From JAMZMI01 sp039944535 (GTDB taxonomy: Bacteria > Bacteroidota > Bacteroidia > Cytophagales > Cyclobacteriaceae), in NCBI GenBank assembly GCA_039944535.1, contig JBDUYP010000025.1, positions 62,001-126,000 of the forward strand: a stretch of 64,000 nucleotides of DNA, read 5' to 3'. The position numbers and the translations under genes are program-made. The notes under the pieces are model-generated. The model made no database searches. It worked only from the letters and a program-made list of their open reading frames with translations, and was not told the DNA's origin. How positions within the stretch are numbered: position 1 is the first letter of the stretch; each line of letters begins with the position of its first letter. Positions 17,858 through 26,329 of this stretch are shown here, one piece after another.

Positions 17858-20260
17858 ATGAAAACTTTCCGTTTCTTATTCTTTTTAGTGCTTTCATCCG
17901 CACTCGGTATAGCCCTCAACAGCAAAATCAACAGCATCCCTCCTCTAGGAAAAATACTCAGTCCATTTGAAGGGTATCTCCAAAACATTGAAAAAGGAGA
18001 AAATCTTTCTGAAAAAATTTTAGATGTAGAATCCCCCGTTGCGGTTTACTTCGACGAAATCAATATTCCGCACATTTACGCTGAAAATGACCATGATGCC
18101 TATTTCATGCAAGGCTATCTCACAGCCAAAGATCGACTGTGGCAAATGGACTTTTTCTCCAGAGTAGTCATGGGCAGACTCGCTGAAGTGCTTGGAGAGA
18201 GGGCCGTCAACTTTGACAAATTGAATAGGAGAATTGGCCTGAAAAAAATGACTTATCAGGTATGGGAAAATGTGCAAGAATTTCCTGAGGTGAAAGCTGG
18301 AATGGAAGCTTACGCAGAAGGAGTTAACGCATTCATAGACAATCTAGACTATGCTGACTACCCAATAGAATTTAAGCTGCTGGATTATGAGCCAGAGCAA
18401 TGGTCTCCTGTAAAATCCTGTCTTGCCTACGCCATGCTAAGCAACACGCTCAGTCGCAGTGAAGCCGATCTTGAAAACACCAATGCACTGGCCCTTTTTG
18501 GTGAGGAGCTTTTCAATATGATGTACCCAGAGCAACTGGGCAATCTCGATCCGGTTATCAGACAAGGGAAAAAATGGGATTTTGAACCAAAAAAAGTCGC
18601 TTCTACTTTTCGCAATATAATTTCCAAAACACCTCAAACGATTGACAAGCCTAGCCCTCTTTATGGGAGTAATAATTTCGTGGCATCTGGATCTAAAACC
18701 AAAGATGGAAATGTGATTTTCGCGAACGAACCAGACCTACAACTCACTCAACCATCTATCTGGTATGCTACGCACCTGCATTCTCCATCTATGAACACAA
18801 TGGGAGTCACTGTGCCGGGAACACCTACGATATTAATTGGCTTCAACAATGAGATCGTTTGGGGTGTCACAAACTCGCCTCGCGATCAGGTGGACTGGTA
18901 CAGCATAAAGTTTCGGGACAAAAACAGAGAAGAGTACTGGTACAATAATCAGTGGTTTAAAACCGAAAAAGTTGTAGAGGAAATAAAAATCCGTGGAGAA
19001 GCTAGCCAATTTGACACCATAGTTTATGTACATCACGGACCAGTCGTTTATGACGAACATTTTTATGGTGATAATGAGAAAATAAATCACGCCATGAGAT
19101 GGGTGGCACATAGCCCTGGCAATACACTTACAGCCATGTCCAAGGTAAACAGATCTCAGAGCTATGATGAGTTTGAAACGGCCCTAACCTATTTTAACGG
19201 CCCTCCTCAGAATTTTCTTTTTGGATCAAAAGCCGGAGATATTGCAGTTAACCTACCTGGTAAATTTCCTATTAAGCCAGAAGGCAAAGGCAAATTTTTA
19301 CTCGATGGATCTCAAACTGATCAGGAGTGGACCGAAACCATTCCTTTTGAGCACAGGCTTTGGGATAAAAATCCAGAACAGGGTTTTTTGAGTTCTGCTA
19401 ACCAGCATCAAGTGGATTCTCTTTATCCATACTACGTTTGGGATCACCACTATGAGTACTTCAGAAACCGACGGATTAACGATAGGTTAAGAGTCATGAA
19501 TGACATTGTACCAAAAGATTTCATGAAACTCCAAAACGACAACTTCAACTACCATGCCTCTGAAAGCCTTCCTGCAATGCTTGACAGCCTGGACACTACC
19601 ACTTTCACCTCGGCAGAAAGAAGCTACTTTTCACAGCTTAGGAAGTGGGACTTTTTCAATGAACCCGAGCTAATTGCCCCTAGCTACTATCAGCTTTGGT
19701 GGGACATCCTCTACAACAAAATTTGGGATGAATATGACACGACCAATATTGCAGTGAATAAGCCGCATCGGTATGTCACAACACAACTCCTTCAAAGTAA
19801 CCCCGACTTTAAGCTATTCGATATAATTGACACCAAATCTGTAGAAACAGTAAATCAACTGTATGCTCTTTCGTTTGCGGAGGCTGTAGATTCCATGGCA
19901 ACCATAAATGAAAGCAACACTAAACAGAATTGGGCTGCTTACAAAAACACTCAGATTCGGCACATTTTAAGGTTAGCTCCATTCTCAAGAGAGAGTATTC
20001 ATATTGGTGGTGGTAAGGGAATAGTTAATGCTGCCAGCGAGTCTGCTGGTCCATCATGGCGCATGATCGTAGAAATGAAACCAGAGGGTACCACAGCATG
20101 GGGCATCTACCCTGGAAGCCAGACCGGAAATCCTGCAGATCCCAAATATGGGCACATGATAGACAAATGGGCTGCTGGAGAATATTTTGAACTTTTATTT
20201 GGCGAAGACATCTCTCAATCCCCGAAAGTAACCTCCACCTTAACAATCAAACCAGAATAA
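17858..20260 (+). CDS. penicillin acylase family protein (Ntn-hydrolase)
   Basis: 800 residues. An N-terminal hydrophobic segment (about 4-22) suggests export or membrane anchoring. The alpha part holds the typical IPHIYAENDHDAYFMQGYLTAKDRLWQMD; the predicted autocatalytic nucleophile is Ser271 in LYGSNNFVASGSKT, and IGFNNEIVWGVTNSPRDQVDWY is the conserved substrate-site segment. Family members cleave amides of penicillins, acyl-homoserine lactones or other N-acyl compounds after self-processing to alpha and beta chains. The substrate here is unknown; lactone quorum quenching is only one option. It overlaps the next gene by 1 bp (TAATG). Confidence 0.88.
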   Translation: MKTFRFLFFLVLSSALGIALNSKINSIPPLGKILSPFEGYLQNIEKGENLSEKILDVESPVAVYFDEINIPHIYAENDHDAYFMQGYLTAKDRLWQMDFFSRVVMGRLAEVLGERAVNFDKLNRRIGLKKMTYQVWENVQEFPEVKAGMEAYAEGVNAFIDNLDYADYPIEFKLLDYEPEQWSPVKSCLAYAMLSNTLSRSEADLENTNALALFGEELFNMMYPEQLGNLDPVIRQGKKWDFEPKKVASTFRNIISKTPQTIDKPSPLYGSNNFVASGSKTKDGNVIFANEPDLQLTQPSIWYATHLHSPSMNTMGVTVPGTPTILIGFNNEIVWGVTNSPRDQVDWYSIKFRDKNREEYWYNNQWFKTEKVVEEIKIRGEASQFDTIVYVHHGPVVYDEHFYGDNEKINHAMRWVAHSPGNTLTAMSKVNRSQSYDEFETALTYFNGPPQNFLFGSKAGDIAVNLPGKFPIKPEGKGKFLLDGSQTDQEWTETIPFEHRLWDKNPEQGFLSSANQHQVDSLYPYYVWDHHYEYFRNRRINDRLRVMNDIVPKDFMKLQNDNFNYHASESLPAMLDSLDTTTFTSAERSYFSQLRKWDFFNEPELIAPSYYQLWWDILYNKIWDEYDTTNIAVNKPHRYVTTQLLQSNPDFKLFDIIDTKSVETVNQLYALSFAEAVDSMATINESNTKQNWAAYKNTQIRHILRLAPFSRESIHIGGGKGIVNAASESAGPSWRMIVEMKPEGTTAWGIYPGSQTGNPADPKYGHMIDKWAAGEYFELLFGEDISQSPKVTSTLTIKPE

Positions 20261-20631
20261 TGAAATTTCTTGCAAGACTCATTCTAATTAGCATATTCAC
20301 ATACGGGCTGTCGCTTTATGCTCCATGGTGGATCCTGTTTGTAGTGACATTTGGTGTTTGCTTTGGGATTCATGGCTCATCCATCAACACCTTTATCGGA
20401 GGATTTCTTGGCGTAGGGCTCGTTTGGCTCGTTACTGCCTGGATTTTGGACTACCAGTCAAATGCGGCGTTTACAGACAAGATGGTGCAGTTATTTCCTG
20501 TGGAAGATGGAATATTGCTCGTGATTTTATCAGGGATAATTGGCGGTGTATGCGGAGGCCTTGGAGCTCTAACAGGAAACAGCTTTAAGCAACTGTTTGT
20601 GAAGCAAAGAAAGAAAAGTATATATAGCTAA
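20260..20631 (+). CDS. small integral membrane protein
   Basis: 123 residues with about four hydrophobic helices (about 5-22, 24-40, 42-62, 85-106) and a basic C-terminus (KQRKKSIYS), so the end is likely cytoplasmic. No recognised family. It starts within the stop codon of the penicillin-acylase gene (TAATG), so translation is coupled and a shared role is possible, for example as a membrane partner. Confidence 0.7.
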   Translation: MKFLARLILISIFTYGLSLYAPWWILFVVTFGVCFGIHGSSINTFIGGFLGVGLVWLVTAWILDYQSNAAFTDKMVQLFPVEDGILLVILSGIIGGVCGGLGALTGNSFKQLFVKQRKKSIYS

Positions 20632-20641
20632 ATAGCCGTTA

Positions 20642-21097
20642 TTAGAAATCGAGACTTAGCTTCTTTCTAATAACATCGAGAATTTGATCTTGCTTTTCGT
20701 AGAGAGATATGATTTTGAACTTTTGCTCTACATTCTCTTCGATCAACGCAGTAACGAGTTCCTCAATTTCATCTATCTCAGCACGCTCACCAAATTCTTC
20801 CTTTAGTGTTCCTACTAACTGCGTAATTCTTTTTTCTACCTTGATGTAACCAGGCTCAACATCATGGGTCTTGGCATCCTCTTTCCAAACATCACCGTCT
20901 CCATTTAAAAGCCAGTTTGCGTTGACCGTTTGATAAGCTAAAATGATTTTTTGAAGCACCTCGAAGCTAGGCTTGCTCCTTCTTCCTTTGATGATGTTGT
21001 AAACAACTGTACCCTTTACTCCTATATTCTCTGCAAATGAATTGGGATTTGTTTCCAATTTTCCAATCAACTCCGATATTCTGTCATTTATCTCCAT
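20642..21097 (-). CDS. XRE-family transcriptional regulator
   Basis: 151 residues. Helix-turn-helix domain at about 5-60 (ISELIGKLETNPNSFAENIG, VVYNIIKGRRSKPSFEVLQKI) followed by ANWLLNGDGDVW, a stretch common in Bacteroidota XRE/CI-like regulators. The remainder (about 85-151) is predicted coiled coil, probably for dimerisation. There are no phage genes nearby. It has a good -33/-7 promoter; two TATCAnnTGATA palindromes lie 140-190 bp upstream and are candidate binding sites. Confidence 0.85.
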   Translation of the reverse strand: MEINDRISELIGKLETNPNSFAENIGVKGTVVYNIIKGRRSKPSFEVLQKIILAYQTVNANWLLNGDGDVWKEDAKTHDVEPGYIKVEKRITQLVGTLKEEFGERAEIDEIEELVTALIEENVEQKFKIISLYEKQDQILDVIRKKLSLDF

Positions 21098-21116
21098 TAC
21101 CTCAAAATAATTGCCT

Positions 21117-21150
21117 CAAATATAGTTTTTCTTGATGAAGTTTTTTCAAA
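21117..21150 (-). promoter_or_regulatory. -33/-7 promoter of the XRE regulator gene
   Basis: On the minus strand, TTTG (21147-21150) and TATATTTG (21117-21124) match Bacteroidota -33 and -7 elements, centres 28 bp apart. The start codon lies 20 bp downstream of the -7 element, giving a short leader. Confidence 0.6.
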
Positions 21151-21155
21151 AAATG

Positions 21156-21178
21156 AAGGGTTACACAGGGTAACCCTT
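21156..21178. terminator. hairpin, possible minus-strand terminator
   Basis: Arms AAGGGTTAC (21156-21164) and GTAACCCTT (21170-21178) with a 5-nt loop. On the minus strand it is followed by CATTTTTTG, so it could end a short leftward transcript just before the XRE promoter. The plus strand has no T-run. Confidence 0.45.
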
Positions 21179-21232
21179 CTTCATTAAGAACCAGCTATGG
21201 AAAATAGTACTCACTATCCATGACACAATTAT

Positions 21233-21248
21233 ACTATCAAATGATAGT
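21233..21248. promoter_or_regulatory. operator-like palindrome ACTATCAAATGATAGT
   Basis: 7-bp arms around AA. The core TATCAAATGATA is identical to the site at 4009-4020. The centre is 41 bp from that of the next site, about four helical turns, suitable for cooperative binding on one DNA face. Confidence 0.45.
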
Positions 21249-21275
21249 TAAAACAAAACGTTTTGATATTTTTTA

Positions 21276-21287
21276 TATCACATGATA
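21276..21287. promoter_or_regulatory. operator-like palindrome TATCACATGATA
   Basis: Second TATCAnnTGATA site in this intergenic region. It has the same arms as the sites at 21233 and 4009 and differs only in the central dinucleotide. Confidence 0.4.
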
Positions 21288-21295
21288 ATAAAAAA

Positions 21296-21322
21296 GGCTA
21301 TGCATGCTGCATAGCCTCTATT
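21296..21322. terminator. terminator-like hairpin, stronger on the minus strand
   Basis: GGCTATGCA (21296-21304) pairs with TGCATAGCC (21308-21316) around TGC. On the minus strand it is followed by seven T residues; on the plus strand by TCTATTTT. No annotated gene is transcribed into it from the right, so it may end an unannotated small RNA. Confidence 0.55.
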
Positions 21323-21489
21323 TTCCACCGCCGATCTTAAATGATCGATGGTCAAGTTAATCTTTGTAGCATTTAAATCCAATAAGATGCCCTTAATAAA
21401 TCACCCGCAGACCTTTGCTTCATTTTATTCTAAGGTCATGCATTTGACCGGTTAATTTGCTAATTTGACACCACCTAAACCAGTAAAAT

Positions 21490-24400
21490 ATCAAATTCAA
21501 GAAAACATATTGGTGGTTCCTGTTCCTCGGTCTGATAACAATCCTGACCGCCGGATTCTTCATTATTAGAAGCTACGGTTCGGAGCTGGCTGGAGGCATA
21601 CTAAAGGAGTTGGTTTCTAACCAATCAAAAGGAGGGTACGAGTTAGATTTTTCTCAAATCGATATCGTAGCGATTGATAAAGAAATACGCATTACAGATT
21701 TGATCCTTACCAAATCCAAAGATGCACGGACCGATACGGCCAAACAGGTTTACAAAGTGATTGTGCCTAGAGCTGAGATATCTCTTGGCTCTCTGACGGC
21801 AATATATTTTGGTAAAGAGTTGACCATAAATGGTATTAAAATTCATGATCCGGAAATCATTATCTCTAAATCCGGTAATCAAACAACCAAAACCACTTTT
21901 TCATTAGAAACCGGATCGCTATACAATGCAATATCTGAATATTTAAAGGCGTTCAGCATTGGAAGTCTTGATATTCAAAATGCCTCCGTAAACTATCAAC
22001 AATCACCTCAGAAAAACCCCTTTCAGATTTTAGTTGATCAGATCGATTTTTCCATTGACAACTTCCTTCTAGATAGCATAGCATCCGAAGAAGACAAGTT
22101 TCTTTTCACAGACAAGATTGAGTTGATCATATCAAATCAAAAGTTTGAATTACCAGATAGTGTTCATGCTCTCTCATTTGATGAATTTCATATTTCCACT
22201 GGAACCGGAGACATCTTATTCAAAAATTTAGAAATAAAGCCCTCAGGAAATGAGCCCGTACATACACTGGACTCATATATGAATATCGAGGTTCCGGAGC
22301 TTAACTTTCGAGGACTGGATTTTAACAAAGCATATAGCGAGAACAAATTACAGCTAGATTCAATTAGAGTATTAAATCCTCGAATTCTCGTGAAAAAGAA
22401 AAAGAGCAAGCAAGCGACCAAAGAGCCGATTGACCTGCTCAGTCTTAGTACCAAAGTTTTTGAGTCCTTTGAAATCGGGAAGGTGTATTTTGATGCCGGC
22501 AAGATTGAGTTTATAACTGATCAAAATAAGTTCTCATCGACAGCTTTGAACCTGAAACTATCCATGCTTTCTCTTGACTCTACCAAAGCTGTCACGAAGG
22601 ACTGGATGAGCCTATTTGACGATGTAGCCCTGGATGCCAAGGACTTTCATACATTTATCATGGACAGTACTCACAAGCTGGACGTGAGTCATTTTAATTA
22701 CTCCTCCTTTACCTCGCATCTGGAACTGGAGTACACTAAAATCCACCCAATTGTACCGATTGATGATGCGATTGTGGTGAATGTTGACCTGAAAAGGGCT
22801 AATGCTGAGGGATTGGCAACCCTATCTGATTTGATTTCTGGTCGTTTAGTGTCAAGTGAGATTACGATTGTCCAACCTAACATTTCCGTTGACATACCAA
22901 CCAGCCTGAAAAGAGATTCATCCAAAAACAGTGAATTTCTAAAATACCTCCGTCTTGGTAAGTTTGATTTGGTAGATGGTACTTTCATAGCCAATACAGA
23001 AGATTCATATGTAGATGTAGAGAAGCTGGACATCAACTTCGGAAAAGTATCATTTCAGCCATCTGATTTAGAAAATTTTGTTTTCAATTCATTTACATCC
23101 AAATCACACATTGATCTTCAGCTTCTTGAATTCAACTCTAAAAAACTGAAGCTTAACCTACACCAAGTCAACCTCAACAACTGGAAAGACCTGGTGGTAA
23201 CAGATGTTTTTCTGAAACCTGAAACTGCTCCTGAGCCTTTTACCTTTGGTGAAATTAGAATTACCGAATTCGATCTGGATCACTTCTTACACAATCAGTT
23301 GCTGGCATTCGACACATTGATAGTGGATCGGCCAATCATCCCCATTCATCCGCACCATGAAAACAATAACAACCGTGACAATCTTGTGAAGTGGGCACAT
23401 CACACGGCTTTTAAGGAGATGCACTTCAGAAATGGAAACCTAACCCAATATGGACAGGGAGATAGCACCGTGCAGCTTCATTTGGAGAATTTTGATGTTG
23501 AATTATCCAAATTTCACTACGACTCGCTACGCGATGAATATTACACGCTGGTAGGTTACAAGTCAGACTCCATATATCTGCATCTCTCCAAAATGGAGCA
23601 TCAGATCACCGGCAGGGATCTTGATATTTCTATTAAAGACTCTACTCTCAGCGTGAAACAACTTCACATGAAGCCAACGTCGGACAAGGCTAACAACAAG
23701 ATCAATGTGGCCACACATGAATTGCATTTGCGCCAAATTGATTTCCACACGCTCATCAACGACCAAAAAATTCATTTTAAAGATGGCTATTTGTTATCTC
23801 CGGTTGCAGATATCAAAACCTACAAGGAATCCAAAGAAGTGACCAACCTCAGAAAGGACCTGTTGAAGTTTCATCTGCTGAATATTTCAAACGGAAAAAT
23901 TCACTTTGAAAACCACATCAGCGACAGCAGTATGGTGGCCGATGCTGATAAAATCAATATTATGATTAATGAATTTGACCTTGGTAAGGACTCCACTATT
24001 TTTTCTGCAAGAAATTATCTCGGCGAGGTTCAGCACATGGTTTTTCGCCCATTCGGGCAAATTGATTCTTTGACCATTCAAAAGGCATTTGTGAACACCA
24101 AAGCCGGTCACATCAAAATTTCAGATCTAAAAATGGCTCCTTCTGATGCCATAAGGATGCACTTCCCCACTATCGAAATTAAAGGATTTGATCCTGAGAA
24201 AATGGCTCACAAGAAGCAAGTGACACTGGATTCGATTATAATAACTCAACCCTACATCAATGTGAACCTGAACAAACCAAAATCAGCGAAGAACAAAAAC
24301 CGACAACCTCTTCCCTACCTTGCTTTCAACAATTTGAATATCAGAGATGGAAATACCGACATAGTGCACGCAGATATAAATTTTGGCGAAACTGTGGCAA

Positions 24401-25596
24401 TCAGCGACATCAACCTTTCTATAGATTCGGTTCAAATTGACTCTACCACGACCATCTCCAAGCTTGTGAACAAGCTGCAATCCACAAAACTAAAAATGTC
24501 GAATATTGCCGTGACTACACCTGACAGTCTGTATCAGTTTTCAGTTGCGTCGATCAATTATGATGGTGTCTTAAATGAAATCAACCTAAACGATATTGTT
24601 CTGGATCCGATATACTCAAGAGATGAATTCAGCCGTCACCACGAATTTCAGAAGGATTGGTTTGACATGGAACTCGCTGAAATCAAAATCTCGGGTTTTC
24701 AAGCACTCAAATGGATTGAAGAGGAACGTGTCCATCTAAATACCATCACGATAACAAGGTTACTTTTGGACACTCATAAGGACAAAAGACTGCCACTACC
24801 GCCAGATAGTGAGAAGCCACTACCGCAGGCATTGCTGAGTAGTATCCCAATACCTATTTTTATTGATCAAATTAAGTTGATCTCATCTTATGTTTCGCAT
24901 TCTGAATACTCTCCTACCGGCACCCTTCCAGGAGTCATCTTTTTTCAGGATCTGAATGCAGAGATAAACAACATCACGAATGATAGCCTCAAATTGTCAA
25001 TGGACCCAATAATGACTTTTCACTCCACTGGCACCATGATGAACACAGGACACTTCACCGTGGATGTTGATTTTGATCTTGAGGATGAAAATCAATTCTA
25101 TTACTTCAGGGGCGAGCTTGTGGATATGAACCTGACCGAACTGAATGAGCTCTTGGAAAATACTGCCTTCGTGCATATCAAGGATGGTTACAACAAGCGG
25201 GTGACTTTCAATTTTGAAGCTAATCATGACTATGCTTTAGGTGAGATGAAGTTTTATTACAATGACCTGAAAATCATGGTTCTGAATCAGAAAGCAGAAA
25301 CACACAAACACCACGCTGCGTCCATCAAATCTTTCTTTGCCAATACTTTTGTGGTAAACAAGAAAAACCCTCACCTACTATTTGTTAGGCAGGGGGACAT
25401 ATTTCATCACAGGAATGTCAATAAGGCTATATTCAACTATTGGGCAAAAGCACTACTCAGCGGAGTGGTCAGTAGCATAGGGGCAAAAAACAATAAAAAA
25501 GAGATCAAAAAACTCAACGAAGAATTAAAAGCCCAGCTGGACAGGAAGCGTGATGAAACTCTGAGAAGGCTGGGCAACCAGACCAACGCCAACTAA
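21490..25596 (+). CDS. giant AsmA-like / DUF748-type envelope protein, probable ATC start
   Basis: About 1,370 residues if begun at 21490. The first obvious start, TTG at 21610, would remove the N-terminal membrane helix; the in-frame sequence upstream reads KFKKTYWWFLFLGLI then TILTAGFFII, a textbook AsmA-type signal anchor, back to a stop at 21484. The only sensible first codon is ATC at 21490, in place of ATG. The body is a long series of beta-strands with repeated phrases (FEIGKVYFDAGKIEF, LRLGKFDLVDGTF, FHLLNISNGKIHFE), the AsmA/TamB repeating-groove pattern, and a C-terminal FFANTFVVNKKNP...LLSGV segment. Such proteins are thought to help lipid transfer or OM assembly; the specific role is unknown. 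Confidence 0.75.
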   Translation: MKFKKTYWWFLFLGLITILTAGFFIIRSYGSELAGGILKELVSNQSKGGYELDFSQIDIVAIDKEIRITDLILTKSKDARTDTAKQVYKVIVPRAEISLGSLTAIYFGKELTINGIKIHDPEIIISKSGNQTTKTTFSLETGSLYNAISEYLKAFSIGSLDIQNASVNYQQSPQKNPFQILVDQIDFSIDNFLLDSIASEEDKFLFTDKIELIISNQKFELPDSVHALSFDEFHISTGTGDILFKNLEIKPSGNEPVHTLDSYMNIEVPELNFRGLDFNKAYSENKLQLDSIRVLNPRILVKKKKSKQATKEPIDLLSLSTKVFESFEIGKVYFDAGKIEFITDQNKFSSTALNLKLSMLSLDSTKAVTKDWMSLFDDVALDAKDFHTFIMDSTHKLDVSHFNYSSFTSHLELEYTKIHPIVPIDDAIVVNVDLKRANAEGLATLSDLISGRLVSSEITIVQPNISVDIPTSLKRDSSKNSEFLKYLRLGKFDLVDGTFIANTEDSYVDVEKLDINFGKVSFQPSDLENFVFNSFTSKSHIDLQLLEFNSKKLKLNLHQVNLNNWKDLVVTDVFLKPETAPEPFTFGEIRITEFDLDHFLHNQLLAFDTLIVDRPIIPIHPHHENNNNRDNLVKWAHHTAFKEMHFRNGNLTQYGQGDSTVQLHLENFDVELSKFHYDSLRDEYYTLVGYKSDSIYLHLSKMEHQITGRDLDISIKDSTLSVKQLHMKPTSDKANNKINVATHELHLRQIDFHTLINDQKIHFKDGYLLSPVADIKTYKESKEVTNLRKDLLKFHLLNISNGKIHFENHISDSSMVADADKINIMINEFDLGKDSTIFSARNYLGEVQHMVFRPFGQIDSLTIQKAFVNTKAGHIKISDLKMAPSDAIRMHFPTIEIKGFDPEKMAHKKQVTLDSIIITQPYINVNLNKPKSAKNKNRQPLPYLAFNNLNIRDGNTDIVHADINFGETVAISDINLSIDSVQIDSTTTISKLVNKLQSTKLKMSNIAVTTPDSLYQFSVASINYDGVLNEINLNDIVLDPIYSRDEFSRHHEFQKDWFDMELAEIKISGFQALKWIEEERVHLNTITITRLLLDTHKDKRLPLPPDSEKPLPQALLSSIPIPIFIDQIKLISSYVSHSEYSPTGTLPGVIFFQDLNAEINNITNDSLKLSMDPIMTFHSTGTMMNTGHFTVDVDFDLEDENQFYYFRGELVDMNLTELNELLENTAFVHIKDGYNKRVTFNFEANHDYALGEMKFYYNDLKIMVLNQKAETHKHHAASIKSFFANTFVVNKKNPHLLFVRQGDIFHHRNVNKAIFNYWAKALLSGVVSSIGAKNNKKEIKKLNEELKAQLDRKRDETLRRLGNQTNAN

Positions 25597-25712
25597 CCCA
25601 CAACCTCCACTTGCCACATCAAACAATCCCCATCGTAAGATCATTGCGAGCGATAGCATATTATGCCGGCTAAGTGAAATAAGTTCCTTTTCATTTTCAA
25701 TAATAATCGGAG

Positions 25713-25739
25713 TATTCATGCAATATGATTGCATGAATA
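25713..25739. repeat. 12-bp inverted repeat
   Basis: TATTCATGCAAT, spacer ATG, then ATTGCATGAATA: a perfect inverted repeat. It has no T-tract on either side suited to termination on the plus strand, so an operator or an RNA hairpin is possible. Confidence 0.5.
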
Positions 25740-25791
25740 AAAATTTTATAAAATCTCTTTGCCTAGGCATTTTATTAATCGGAAAAAATTC

Positions 25792-25799
25792 TAGATTTG
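25792..25799 (+). promoter_or_regulatory. -7 promoter element TAGATTTG for tRNA-Pro(UGG)
   Basis: Perfect TAnnTTTG match 50 bp before the mature tRNA 5' end; this implies a 5' leader of about 44 nt for RNase P removal. Confidence 0.4.
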
Positions 25800-25849
25800 C
25801 ACTCCGTTTTGGAGCAGTTGTCACAGCAGCATCAAAACAACTAAAAGTT

Positions 25850-25924
25850 CGGGGTGTGGCTCAGTCCGGTTAGAGTACCTGGTTTGGGACCAGGGGGTCG
25901 CAGGTTCGAATCCTGCCACCCCGA
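25850..25924 (+). tRNA. tRNA-Pro (anticodon TGG)
   Basis: 75 nt. Acceptor CGGGGTG/CACCCCG, anticodon stem CCTGG/CCAGG with loop TTTGGGA, anticodon TGG, T stem GCAGG/CCTGC, discriminator A. C1-G72 and G35-G36-G37 fit proline identity. A terminator follows. Confidence 0.96.
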
Positions 25925-25934
25925 CTTAGAATAC

Positions 25935-25967
25935 AAGGATGATTGATTTTTCAATCATCCTTTTTTT
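25935..25967 (+). terminator. intrinsic terminator between the two tRNA-Pro genes
   Basis: AAGGATGATTGA (25935-25946), loop TTTT, TCAATCATCCTT (25951-25962), then a T-run. It separates the two tRNA genes into independent units. Confidence 0.88.
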
Positions 25968-25985
25968 ATATTTGAAAATGCAATT

Positions 25986-26060
25986 CGGGGTGTGGCTCAG
26001 TCCGGTTAGAGTACCCGCTTAGGGTGCGGGAGGTCGCTGGTTCGAATCCAGTCACCCCGA
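25986..26060 (+). tRNA. tRNA-Pro (anticodon AGG, A34)
   Basis: 75 nt, nearly the same body as the upstream tRNA-Pro: identical acceptor stem, D arm and T loop. Anticodon stem CCCGC/GCGGG with loop TTAGGGT gives anticodon AGG. Bacteria usually carry GGG, TGG or CGG; A34 outside tRNA-Arg is uncommon. It would read CCU, and CCC/CCA as well if A34 is deaminated to inosine. The stems pair well, so it does not look like a pseudogene. Confidence 0.88.
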
Positions 26061-26063
26061 CGT

Positions 26064-26091
26064 AAGGTCAGCGGTAAGTTGACCTTTTTTA
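26064..26091 (+). terminator. intrinsic terminator after tRNA-Pro(AGG)
   Basis: AAGGTCA (26064-26070) pairs with TGACCTT (26080-26086) and is followed by six T residues. The remaining 240 bp up to the inositol-phosphate synthase gene hold no clear element. Confidence 0.8.
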
Positions 26092-26329
26092 TTCGCAAAT
26101 TATATATCAGCAATAAATCACCAAAACTCCCTATCTGTGTCCTGAGAGAGTTATAATTAATACGCCCTATTGACAACTTCCTGTTTTTTAGGATAAAGTA
26201 CCCGGTAACCTACTTAAGAATTTTGTGTTACAACAAACGTTTTAATGGCAATTAAAGAATAATATTCGTCGAAGTTCAGTTACCAAAAACCTATTTTGTT
26301 TAATTTCACGCGCAGTTAAAAAACGCATA

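Larger units (their letters stand above)
21098..21489. other. 392-bp intergenic region packed with hairpins and palindromes
   Basis: Between the divergent XRE and AsmA-like genes I see no ORF, but from left to right a minus-strand promoter (21117-21150), a hairpin (21156-21178), a palindrome (21233-21248), the perfect palindrome CAAAACGTTTTG (21254-21265), a second TATCAnnTGATA site (21276-21287) and a terminator-like hairpin (21296-21316). The right third (21320-21480) shows nothing clear. Confidence 0.5.
25597..25849. other. intergenic region before the tRNA-Pro pair
   Basis: 253 bp, AT-rich, no ORF of note. It contains the inverted repeat at 25713-25739, a GCCTAGGC palindrome at 25761-25768 and a -7 element at 25792-25799. 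Confidence 0.4.

Noticed and set aside
20642..21097. Prophage remnant suggested by the XRE/CI-like repressor
   Set aside because: No other phage-like gene within 20 kb on either side; this regulator type also occurs in chromosomes without phage.
25850..26060. tRNA-Pro pair as an integration site with a duplicated attachment sequence
   Set aside because: The similarity spans the whole tRNA, not just a 3' end, and no integrase or phage gene is nearby.
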